Positions 1-6,211 of a DNA stretch of 6,333 nucleotides are shown here, piece after piece. The notes under the pieces are model-generated. The model did no database searches, was not told where the DNA came from, and worked only from the letters and a program-made list of their open reading frames with translations. The DNA is from Microcaldota archaeon (GTDB lineage Archaea; Micrarchaeota; Micrarchaeia; Anstonellales; Bilamarchaeaceae): positions 4,145 to 10,477 of the forward strand of contig JACPAS010000051.1 of NCBI GenBank assembly GCA_016180665.1. The letters run 5' to 3'. The translations under genes and the position numbers were made by a program. Within the stretch, counting starts at the first letter, position 1. Every line of letters starts with the position of its first letter.

Positions 1-120
1 AAAGTCTCTGCAGCCGTCTACCTAATCGATTCAAGTACTGATGATATAAATATGCCTGCACATGCAAGGACGCAGATATGGGCTATAATAAGTTCATTAG
101 AATCCATAAAAATGAGCTAA
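1..120 (+). CDS. C-terminal end of an unidentified upstream gene (partial)
   Basis: An open frame enters at base 1 and ends at a TAA at 118-120, giving 39 residues. The tail begins with a hydrophobic strand-like stretch (AAVYLIDSS), continues through TDDINMPAHARTQ, and ends in a likely amphipathic helix (IWAIISSLESIK). I do not recognise the family. An Orc1/Cdc6 initiator gene is a common neighbour of DP1 in archaea, but this tail does not look like an Orc1 winged-helix end, so I do not make that call. That it is coding is inferred from the plausible residue composition and from the stop falling just before a T-rich spacer. The visible part is too short for certainty. Confidence 0.5.
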   Translation, partial: KVSAAVYLIDSSTDDINMPAHARTQIWAIISSLESIKMS

Positions 121-127
121 TTTTTTT
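121..127 (+). terminator. oligo-T tract, possible archaeal terminator of the upstream gene
   Basis: Seven consecutive T residues follow directly after the TAA of the upstream frame. Archaeal RNA polymerase commonly terminates at oligo-T runs without a hairpin, and none is obvious here. The tract overlaps a possible TATA element, so it could serve either role or neither. Confidence 0.3.
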
Positions 128-151
128 AAACTGGTTCATCCTATTTACTAC
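123..151 (+). promoter_or_regulatory. candidate promoter region of the polD operon
   Basis: The spacer before DP1 holds two weak TATA-like elements: TTTTTAAA at 123-130 and TATTTACT at 142-149. With the usual archaeal spacing of about 26 bases, the first would start a transcript with a leader of roughly 20 bases. The second would start it within a few bases of the DP1 ATG, giving a nearly leaderless message. No Shine-Dalgarno sequence precedes the DP1 ATG, which is compatible with the leaderless option. Both are consensus-level guesses in AT-rich DNA. Confidence 0.3.
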
Positions 152-175
152 TTATCTAATCTTTCGGGTCTTATT

Positions 176-1609
176 ATGCTTCAGCAGCTAATTGAAAAAG
201 GAGTGAGAATTACTCTAGAAGCAGAAGAGTTATTAAAAAATTCCGATAATAAAGAGCAACTCTTATCAAAATTATATATATTAGAAAAACCATTCATTAC
301 GAAGGAAGATGTGGAATCGGCACTGTCAGAGCTAGCTCCTGTAATTGAGGTTAAGCGTCCTTCAGCATTTAAATCCATTGCCAAAGAACATGATGCTTCT
401 ATTCAGGTTCTGCACACAAAAGAAGTAACTGGCAAATCAAGAACAAATGGGGAAATTGATGACTTCATAAGTTACTTCAGGAGCAGGCATGAAAAATTAG
501 CAAAACTGTTAAATGGTCCAAGCAAATTCCCTAACGTAACTTTGAATGAAATCAAAAAATACATTGGCCAAACCGTACGGGTAATAGCCACTATAAGCGG
601 AAAAAGTGAAACGAAAAAAGGAAACTTGCTATTAGAAGTTGAGGATTTAACTTCCCAGTTCAAGGCAGTCATCTCACCTGCTTACGGAAGAGATAAAGTT
701 TTTGAAAAATCGAAATACATTCTTTTGGACGATGTAGTTGCATTGGTAGGTAAAGTACAGGAACCCTACTTAATAGTAGATGATGTGGAATGGCCAGATT
801 TACCAATAACAAGAGAGAGGAAATTAGCAGAAAATGATCTGGTTGTTGCATATATCTCAGATACTCATTTTGGAAGCAGGTACTTTCTGGAAAAATATTT
901 TGACCAGTTTATTGAATGGACGCATGGTCGTGGTGAAGCAAAAGAATTGGCGAGCAAATTAAAATACATCGTTGTTGCAGGTGACATTGTAGACGGAATT
1001 GGTGTTTATCCAAATCAGGAACGAGAACTAGTTATCAAGGACATAAAGAAACAATATGATCTGTTTAATGATTTTGTCGAGCAGTTGCCGGACCATATTG
1101 AAGTTATTGTAGCTCCGGGAAATCATGATGCAGTGCGTCGCGGAGAACCTATGCCTGCAATAGGAAAAGACCTAATAACTGTTGATGTTACCTCTGTTGG
1201 CAATCCATCCTCAATAGTTATTGAAGGGTTGAAACACTTAATCTATCACGGAACTTCTATGGATTCATTGATCGCAGCACTTCCTAATATGTCTTACAAT
1301 CATCCGGAAAAAGTTATGGTTGAGTACTTAAAACGTCGCCACCTCTCAACTATCTATGGTGGTAATCTAATAATTCCTGAAAAGTTAGACTATTTGGTAA
1401 TTGAGGATGAGCCTGATATTTTACATTGCGGTCATGTTCATAAAAACGGTTATACGCTGTACCGTGGAACGTTGTTAATAAATTCCGGAACATTCCAGGA
1501 CCAAACCGAGTATCAGGTAAAACAAGGTCACGTTCCCAGTCCAGCTTTAGTTCCAGTTTACGAACTAAAAACAGGGAAACTCAGAACTTTGGATTTCAAG
1601 AGTAGCTAA
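176..1609 (+). CDS. polB: DNA polymerase D small subunit DP1 (3'-5' exonuclease)
   Basis: This is the proofreading and scaffold subunit of archaeal PolD; it pairs with DP2, encoded next. The N-terminal helical segment (residues about 1-50, with EKPFITKEDVESAL near 37-50) is typical of DP1. A polar, probably flexible linker covers about 60-92, a conserved-looking helix about 94-113, and an OB fold about 125-205. The calcineurin-like phosphoesterase domain starts near 222. All metal-binding motifs are visible: SDTHFGS (D229, H231), AGD (D270), GNHD (N317, H318), YHG (H358) and GHVH (H420, H422), followed by the DP1 signature NSGTFQDQTEYQ (436-447). The exonuclease should therefore be active. 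At 477 residues it is in the shorter range for DP1, with a compact linker. The ATG at 176 suits the expected N-terminus but has no Shine-Dalgarno site. DP2 begins 14 bases after the stop. The symbol polB for archaeal DP1 follows common annotation and is not bacterial PolB. Confidence 0.96.
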   Translation: MLQQLIEKGVRITLEAEELLKNSDNKEQLLSKLYILEKPFITKEDVESALSELAPVIEVKRPSAFKSIAKEHDASIQVLHTKEVTGKSRTNGEIDDFISYFRSRHEKLAKLLNGPSKFPNVTLNEIKKYIGQTVRVIATISGKSETKKGNLLLEVEDLTSQFKAVISPAYGRDKVFEKSKYILLDDVVALVGKVQEPYLIVDDVEWPDLPITRERKLAENDLVVAYISDTHFGSRYFLEKYFDQFIEWTHGRGEAKELASKLKYIVVAGDIVDGIGVYPNQERELVIKDIKKQYDLFNDFVEQLPDHIEVIVAPGNHDAVRRGEPMPAIGKDLITVDVTSVGNPSSIVIEGLKHLIYHGTSMDSLIAALPNMSYNHPEKVMVEYLKRRHLSTIYGGNLIIPEKLDYLVIEDEPDILHCGHVHKNGYTLYRGTLLINSGTFQDQTEYQVKQGHVPSPALVPVYELKTGKLRTLDFKSS

Positions 1610-1611
1610 AT

Positions 1612-1616
1612 GGTGA
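1612..1616 (+). promoter_or_regulatory. Shine-Dalgarno site of DP2
   Basis: GGTGA, complementary to the archaeal 16S rRNA tail (ATCACCTCC), lies 7 bases before the DP2 ATG and just after the DP1 stop. It fixes the DP2 start at 1624 and supports translation of DP2 from a shared message. Confidence 0.75.
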
Positions 1617-1623
1617 AATATTC

Positions 1624-4600
1624 ATGGATTATTTCGATTTGTTGAAAATAGATTTAGAAAAAGCTTATGCAGTTGCAGCAGCAGCAAGATCAAAGGGCCT
1701 AGACCCAGCAAAAGAAGTAGAAGTAAAAATAGCAAAAGATGTCGCAGCAAGGGTTGAAGGTATTGTTGGTCCTGTTGGAATTGCAGAAAAAATAAGAGAA
1801 TTAGAGAAGCAGTTAAAAAGCAGAGAATGGGTTGCATTTGAAATAGCAAAACAGCTTGCCAGCGGAGAAATAATTTCTGGAACAAAAGAACAACTTATAG
1901 AGCAGGCAATTAGAACGGGTGTCGCAATTCTAACTGAGGGTGTGTTAGTTGCCCCAACCGAAGGTATCGCAAAAGCCAGAATAAAAAATAATCCAGATGG
2001 TTCAGATTATGTTGCGGTTTATTATGCAGGTCCAATAAGAAGTGCTGGAGGAACTGCAGCAGCATTGAGTGTTGTTATTGCAGATGTTGCGAGAAGGGCG
2101 GCAGGTATAGGGGATTACAGGGTAACCGAATCCCAGGTTGAAAGATACCTAGAAGAAGTTAATATGTATGAAGTTCGTGTTACGCATCTACAATATAAGC
2201 CTCCAGATGAGGATGTGGCGCACATCGTACGCAATTGCCCAGTTTGCGTAGATGGTGAGCCAACCGAAGAAATAGAAGTCTCCGTCCACCGTGGAGTGCC
2301 CGGCGTTGAGACTAACAGGATTCGCGGCGGCATTCCCTTAGTTATATGTGAAGGTATTGCTCAAAAAGCCTCTAAAGTCCTGAAATATACAAAAAAACTT
2401 AATCTTGGGTGGGACTGGCTTGAGAAAGTTATAAAAATTACCAGAAAGGCAGATACAATAGAAATAAAGCCTGATAAAACTTATCTTGAGGGGTTAGTAG
2501 CCGGCAGACCCGTTTTCTCTTATCCTTCTGCTAAAGGTGGCTTTAGATTAAGATATGGACGAACCAGGACAAATGGTCTGATGGCAAAGAATGTGCATCC
2601 TGCGACTATGATTTTGCTTGATAATTTTTTGGCTTATGGTACGCACATGAAGATAGAGCGACCTGGAAAAGGATGCGTGGTGACTTCCTGTGAAACAATT
2701 GAACCACCTATCGTTAGACTAAAAGATGGTTCTGTTGTCAAAGTTAAATCAGTAGAAGATGCAAACAAATTAAAATCAGATATCGATAGAATTCTTTTTT
2801 TGGGAGATATTCTCTCTACGTACGGTGATTTTCTTAAATCAAATCACCCCCTAGTTCCTTCTGGATATTGTAAAGAATGGTGGGAGGCAGAAGTTGGTTC
2901 TAAGCATATTGCTCCGCCTTTAAACTTAGAAACCAATCCAAAAGATATGCTCCTCTTTTGTAAAAACAACGATCTCCCATTTCATCCAGACTTTACTTTT
3001 AACTGGGAATCTATTTCTAATGATCAGGTTGAGAAATTAGCAGAAGGATTTGCACAAGGAGTTGCTTCAGATGAAGATGGCGAACTAAGAGAATTCAAAA
3101 TATCAGCAGAGTTTAAGCCAATTTTAGAAGATTTGCTTGTTGAGCACCTAGTTGTAGGAGGAAAGTTGATACTTAAGTCAAATGATGCATTGGCCCTACT
3201 CTTGACTCTTGGTTTAATTAATTCTAATACAAACGAGCCAAATATAGAAAATTTCAAATCCAAATTTAAAAGAGAAATTGCTGTTTTTGAGAATTTAAAA
3301 AACTTATCCGGAGTTAGAATAAAACCAAAATCGCCTACATACATAGGTGCACGAATGGGTCGTCCGGAGAAGGCAAAGGAAAGAAAAATGGACGGTAGTC
3401 CAAATGTTCTTTTTCCAACTGGTTCTGAAAAAAATCGTAGCTTAATAAAATTATATAAGACTCTAAAAAGCAGAGGGGAAGAAAAATCTACGAATCTGGA
3501 ACTATCAAGATTTAGGTGCACTAATTGTAAGAGTTTGAACTTCAGCTCAACCTGCCTAACATGCAGCTCTGTATGTAAATTCGAAAAAATATGCCAAAAA
3601 TGCAAAAAAATCGTAGACTCTGAGATTCATTGTGATATAAAAACTATTTCATATGAAAAACGGCCGGTAAATATTGTTGATCTACTTGAAAGTATAAAGT
3701 TCAAAGTTGGATATTTTCCAGAAGATATTAAAGGTGTAAAAGGGCTCGCAAATCCAACCAAGACTCCAGAACCTCTTGAAAAAGGCTTTTTCAGGTCAAG
3801 ATATGGAGTCTACGTATTCAGGGATGGAACAAGCAGATTTGATGCAACAGACGTCCCGCTCACACATTTCTTCCCAAAAGAAATAGGGGTCTCTGTTGAA
3901 AAATTAAAAGAGATGGGCTATACTAAAGACTATGTTGGTAATGAACTGACTTCAGAAAATCAGCTTGTTGCTTTAAGACACCAAGACGTAATTCTTGCAG
4001 AACGCGGTGCAGAGTATTTTATTTCAGTTTGTAATTTTATAGATGAAATGCTAGTTAATCTTTATGGGCTTAAGCCATTTTATAATGTAGAATCGAAAAA
4101 TGATTTAATTGGGCAGATGGCAGTTGGTCTATCACCCCATACCTCTGCAGCTGTTCTTTGCAGAATTATTGGTTTTACTAAAGCTCACGTTGGCTATGCG
4201 CACCCTTATTTTCATGCTGCAAAGAGACGCAACGCCGACGGTGATGAAGATTGTCTAATGATGCTAATGGATTGTTTGATAAATTTCTCTAAATCGTACC
4301 TAACTGAAAATCGTGGTGGAACGATGGACGCCCCTCTAGTCTTAACTTCAGCAATTGATCCAAGAGAAGTGGATGATGAAGTCCAATGCATGGAGTTCGT
4401 TTCCAAATATCCACTTGAATTTTATCAGGCAGCAGAAAAAATAACCCCACCTAGTGATATTAAAATTAAAACAATTAAGGATTGTTTGGGTAAGGAGGAG
4501 CAATTTGAGAGCATTCCGATAACCCATTGGGTTGGGAGCATTGACAAGGGGAATATAGAGACCGCTTATGTTCAGTTAGATTCCATTCCAGATAAAATAG

Positions 4601-4980
4601 CACTTCAGTTTGGACTTCAGGGCAGAATAAAAGCAGTTGATGTAAAAGATGCAGCTGAAAGACTAATCCTGAGTCATTTTATACCTGACTTATACGGGAA
4701 TTTACGTTCTTATTCACGTCAGACTTTTAGGTGTGTTACATGCAATGATATCTACAGGCGGGTTCCACTCGTCGGTAAATGCACAAAATGCGGTGGGAAT
4801 CTATTACTAACAATAAATAAAGGCGGCATTCAGAAATATTTAGAAATTTCCAAGAAAATAGTTAACGACTATGATCTTCCTGATTACCTAAAACAGAGAC
4901 TTTTGCTTGTTGACCGTGAGATAAAAAATATATTTGAGGATGAGAAAATTAAACAGCTTGGGCTGGCTGATTTCGTATAA
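1624..4980 (+). CDS. polC: DNA polymerase D large subunit DP2 (catalytic)
   Basis: This is the polymerase subunit of PolD. It extends DNA using an active site formed by two double-psi beta barrels related to those of RNA polymerase. Visible landmarks in order are: the N-terminal region with NPDGSDYV (123-130) and AGPIRSAGGT (135-144); CPVC (205-208); HRGVPGVETNRIRGGIP (222-238); YIGARMGRPEKA (573-584); and a cysteine-rich zinc module with eight Cys at 632, 635, 644, 647, 651, 657, 660 and 670. These are followed by the catalytic loop AAKRRNADGDED (865-876), whose aspartates 872 and 874 are the expected metal ligands. A C-terminal zinc finger has C1037, C1040, C1053 and C1056. The last eight residues, QLGLADFV (1111-1118), match a PCNA-interacting PIP box. 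The length of 1118 is normal for an intein-free DP2. The usual cysteine of NCDGDED is alanine here. A Shine-Dalgarno site supports the start. The symbol polC is the archaeal PolD usage and is unrelated to bacterial PolC. Confidence 0.98.
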   Translation: MDYFDLLKIDLEKAYAVAAAARSKGLDPAKEVEVKIAKDVAARVEGIVGPVGIAEKIRELEKQLKSREWVAFEIAKQLASGEIISGTKEQLIEQAIRTGVAILTEGVLVAPTEGIAKARIKNNPDGSDYVAVYYAGPIRSAGGTAAALSVVIADVARRAAGIGDYRVTESQVERYLEEVNMYEVRVTHLQYKPPDEDVAHIVRNCPVCVDGEPTEEIEVSVHRGVPGVETNRIRGGIPLVICEGIAQKASKVLKYTKKLNLGWDWLEKVIKITRKADTIEIKPDKTYLEGLVAGRPVFSYPSAKGGFRLRYGRTRTNGLMAKNVHPATMILLDNFLAYGTHMKIERPGKGCVVTSCETIEPPIVRLKDGSVVKVKSVEDANKLKSDIDRILFLGDILSTYGDFLKSNHPLVPSGYCKEWWEAEVGSKHIAPPLNLETNPKDMLLFCKNNDLPFHPDFTFNWESISNDQVEKLAEGFAQGVASDEDGELREFKISAEFKPILEDLLVEHLVVGGKLILKSNDALALLLTLGLINSNTNEPNIENFKSKFKREIAVFENLKNLSGVRIKPKSPTYIGARMGRPEKAKERKMDGSPNVLFPTGSEKNRSLIKLYKTLKSRGEEKSTNLELSRFRCTNCKSLNFSSTCLTCSSVCKFEKICQKCKKIVDSEIHCDIKTISYEKRPVNIVDLLESIKFKVGYFPEDIKGVKGLANPTKTPEPLEKGFFRSRYGVYVFRDGTSRFDATDVPLTHFFPKEIGVSVEKLKEMGYTKDYVGNELTSENQLVALRHQDVILAERGAEYFISVCNFIDEMLVNLYGLKPFYNVESKNDLIGQMAVGLSPHTSAAVLCRIIGFTKAHVGYAHPYFHAAKRRNADGDEDCLMMLMDCLINFSKSYLTENRGGTMDAPLVLTSAIDPREVDDEVQCMEFVSKYPLEFYQAAEKITPPSDIKIKTIKDCLGKEEQFESIPITHWVGSIDKGNIETAYVQLDSIPDKIALQFGLQGRIKAVDVKDAAERLILSHFIPDLYGNLRSYSRQTFRCVTCNDIYRRVPLVGKCTKCGGNLLLTINKGGIQKYLEISKKIVNDYDLPDYLKQRLLLVDREIKNIFEDEKIKQLGLADFV

Positions 4981-5001
4981 ACAAATAATTTAATCCTACT
5001 C

Positions 5002-5018
5002 AATCCAGTGTTTGGATT
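5002..5018 (+). repeat. inverted repeat / small hairpin downstream of DP2
   Basis: AATCCA (5002-5007) and TGGATT (5013-5018) are perfect complements separated by five bases. A second copy of the left arm type, TAATCC at 4991-4996, can pair with GGATTA at 5014-5019 instead. No T-run follows, so a simple intrinsic terminator is not supported. It lies 21 bases after the DP2 stop. Confidence 0.45.
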
Positions 5019-5028
5019 AGCACTAACC

Positions 5029-5051
5029 TTTGTGAGTAAATGACTCACGAA
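5029..5051. promoter_or_regulatory. near-perfect dyad, candidate operator or RNA hairpin
   Basis: The arms TTTGTGAGT (5029-5037) and ACTCACGAA (5043-5051) are complementary except for one T/G position, around a five-base centre AAATG. As RNA this is a nine-pair stem with one wobble. As DNA it is a symmetric site of the size bound by dimeric regulators. It sits about 30 bases upstream of a TATA-like element at 5079-5088, a position fitting a control site for the small gene that follows. The ATG at 5040-5042 falls in the loop. Confidence 0.4.
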
Positions 5052-5069
5052 TCCAAAGGCTGGTGTCTA

Positions 5070-5345
5070 ATGCAAAAGTATTTATTAATTGGGAAGCTAA
5101 ACAATTTTATGACACCACAAGCCTTTATGCAAGAAGAGGAGAAAAAGCTTAATCGACTTGCTATGCTTAAACCCAAAAAGGTAGAACCAGAATTTAATCA
5201 AGCCAGTCTTCAGGCTAGCAAAGTCGTCGCCAAGGTTGCAGAAACAATAGGCGCTCATTTACCTAAAAACAGTGAACTTCTATCTGCTTTACAGGATGCA
5301 CAAAATCCAAAAAATATATTGAATGTACAATTTGTGAGGGCTTAG
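5070..5345 (+). CDS. small hypothetical protein, helix-rich
   Basis: I do not recognise this family. Three in-frame ATGs are possible. The one at 5040 (101 residues) lies in the loop of an inverted repeat and is least attractive. The one at 5070 (91 residues) has GGTG four bases upstream. The one at 5109 (78 residues, beginning MTPQAFMQEEEKK) sits where a leaderless message would begin if the TATA-like element at 5079-5088 is real. The start given is a compromise. The product has a charged helical front (EEEKKLNRLAMLKPKK), a second likely amphipathic helix (ASLQASKVVAKVAETIGAH) and a third segment (SELLSALQDAQ). It has no cysteine cluster, membrane segment or signal peptide in the part shared by the two shorter forms. 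The next gene starts two bases after its stop, so they are probably co-translated. Confidence 0.6.
   Translation: MQKYLLIGKLNNFMTPQAFMQEEEKKLNRLAMLKPKKVEPEFNQASLQASKVVAKVAETIGAHLPKNSELLSALQDAQNPKNILNVQFVRA
5079..5088 (+). promoter_or_regulatory. candidate TATA box for the downstream gene cluster
   Basis: TATTTATTAA, preceded by the purine-rich GCAAAAG (5072-5078) that could act as a BRE, resembles an archaeal promoter. The expected transcription start about 26 bases downstream would coincide with the in-frame ATG at 5109-5111, which would make the message leaderless. AT-rich sequence makes chance matches common. Confidence 0.3.
5336..5339 (+). promoter_or_regulatory. Shine-Dalgarno site of the 62-residue gene
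   Basis: GAGG, within GTGAGGG at 5334-5340, lies seven bases before the ATG at 5347 and inside the last codons of the preceding gene. It supports that start and translation from a shared message. Confidence 0.55.
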
Positions 5346-5346
5346 A

Positions 5347-5535
5347 ATGGTAGATCAAATTTATACGATGAAGATTACTCTTAAAGGGGAGCCTAGGGTA
5401 CTGACCATAAGAGTTGGTGAAAGTGGAATGGATGTCATGTTAACTGATAAAAGTGGAAAGGAGTTAGAGTATTTCAAACAAGAAGGTAACCAAATCGGTT
5501 TTACTGATTCTAAAAGTAAAAAAGCCAAGAACTGA
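5347..5535 (+). CDS. small hypothetical protein, strand-rich with basic tail
   Basis: The product is 62 residues and of no family I recognise. Alternating hydrophobic residues suggest a small all-beta fold: YTMKITLKG, RVLTIRVGES, GMDVMLTD, LEYFKQEGNQIGFT. It closes with a lysine-rich tail (SKSKKAKN) that could be disordered or contact nucleic acid; the last point is only inference. There are no cysteines, no membrane segment and no signal peptide, so it is probably cytoplasmic. One base separates it from the stop of the upstream gene, and its TGA shares a base with the rpiA ATG (TGATG at 5533-5537). Such packing points to co-translation with rpiA. The good ribosome binding site and tight spacing make it very likely a real gene. 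Confidence 0.75.
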   Translation: MVDQIYTMKITLKGEPRVLTIRVGESGMDVMLTDKSGKELEYFKQEGNQIGFTDSKSKKAKN

Positions 5536-6197
5536 TGGCTATGTCAACTCAAAAAATCAATGCAGCAAAAGGTGCACTTAGATATTTAAAAGACGGAATG
5601 GTAGTTGGATTGGGGAGTGGAACTACTGCACGTGAGTTTATTTTTTTATTATCAGAACGGATAAAACAGGGACTTGATATTGAAGCAGTCACTACCTCTT
5701 TGGATAGCAGGTTCATTGCAAAATCTCTTGGAATTAAAATAGTTGAATTAGACCAGGTTGAACGGATTGATTTGGCTGTTGATGGTGCTGATCTTGCAAC
5801 TAAAACTGCTTTGCTTAAAGGCGGAGGAGGAGCACTAACCAGAGAGAAAATTGTTGGTTATGGTGCAAAAACCTTCCTAGTAATTATTGATGAGTCAAAA
5901 CTCAGGCCAAAACTCTCTGGAAGGTTGGTTGTTGAGGTCGTCCCGTTTGCTTATGCATTTGCCTTAAAACAGTTGAAAGATTATTCGAAAGATGCATCTG
6001 TCCGTATGTCTTCCGAGAAACTAGGCCCTACGATTACGGATAACGGAAATTTTCTAATTGATGTTCCAATGGAAATTAAAGATCCGGAAAAAATTGAACA
6101 TGAAATTAATTCCATTCCAGGAGTCGTTGAGAACGGAATATTCACTAAATTTTCTAAAATTATAGTTGGCCTTGATAATGGATTTAAAGAGTTGTGA
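5535..6197 (+). CDS. rpiA: ribose-5-phosphate isomerase A
   Basis: RpiA interconverts ribose-5-phosphate and ribulose-5-phosphate in the cytoplasm. In archaea this mainly supplies ribose-5-phosphate for PRPP, nucleotide and histidine synthesis. The 220-residue length is normal. Family motifs appear in order: the phosphate loop VGLGSGTTA (24-32), TTS (53-55), the substrate loop DGAD (83-86), KGGGGA (95-100), REK with the expected general base E104, DESK (119-122), TITDNGN (166-172) and GVVENGIF (196-203). DGAD is followed by Leu and a shortened-looking loop, LATKTALLKGGGG, where the family usually has Glu and a 'D-x-x-LNLIKGGG' run. The catalytic residues are nonetheless present. Its ATG overlaps the preceding TGA by one base and no Shine-Dalgarno site is seen, so initiation is probably by coupling. 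A second ATG at 5541 would shorten the protein by only two residues. Confidence 0.95.
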   Translation: MAMSTQKINAAKGALRYLKDGMVVGLGSGTTAREFIFLLSERIKQGLDIEAVTTSLDSRFIAKSLGIKIVELDQVERIDLAVDGADLATKTALLKGGGGALTREKIVGYGAKTFLVIIDESKLRPKLSGRLVVEVVPFAYAFALKQLKDYSKDASVRMSSEKLGPTITDNGNFLIDVPMEIKDPEKIEHEINSIPGVVENGIFTKFSKIIVGLDNGFKEL

Positions 6198-6211
6198 GCC
6201 ATACTAATCTT

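Noticed and set aside
1669..1686. GCA/CAG-like triplet repeat near the start of DP2
   Set aside because: It is a short imperfect run encoding alanines in a helical segment and is ordinary coding sequence.
1622..1885. An 87-codon, very leucine-rich open frame on the - strand that looks like a membrane protein
   Set aside because: The Leu runs are the reverse complement of the GCA/AAG/CAG-rich codons of the Ala/Lys/Glu-rich DP2 N-terminus; it is a shadow.
3024..3605. A 193-codon open frame on the - strand inside DP2
   Set aside because: It is fully antisense to well-conserved DP2 sequence, including the zinc module, has no ribosome binding site I can see, and its composition is that of a mirrored AT-rich coding strand.
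4216..4254. Intein at the DP2 catalytic loop
   Set aside because: The protein runs uninterrupted through RRNADGDED and the total length of 1118 residues leaves no room for an intein.
5002..5051. Intrinsic terminator after DP2
   Set aside because: The hairpins are not followed by a T-run; the next Ts (5081-5083) are part of a mixed AT stretch, so termination is not supported.
4981..5069. tRNA or other structured RNA gene in the spacer
   Set aside because: The stems are short and alternative, with no cloverleaf arms, T-loop motif or CCA-like end.
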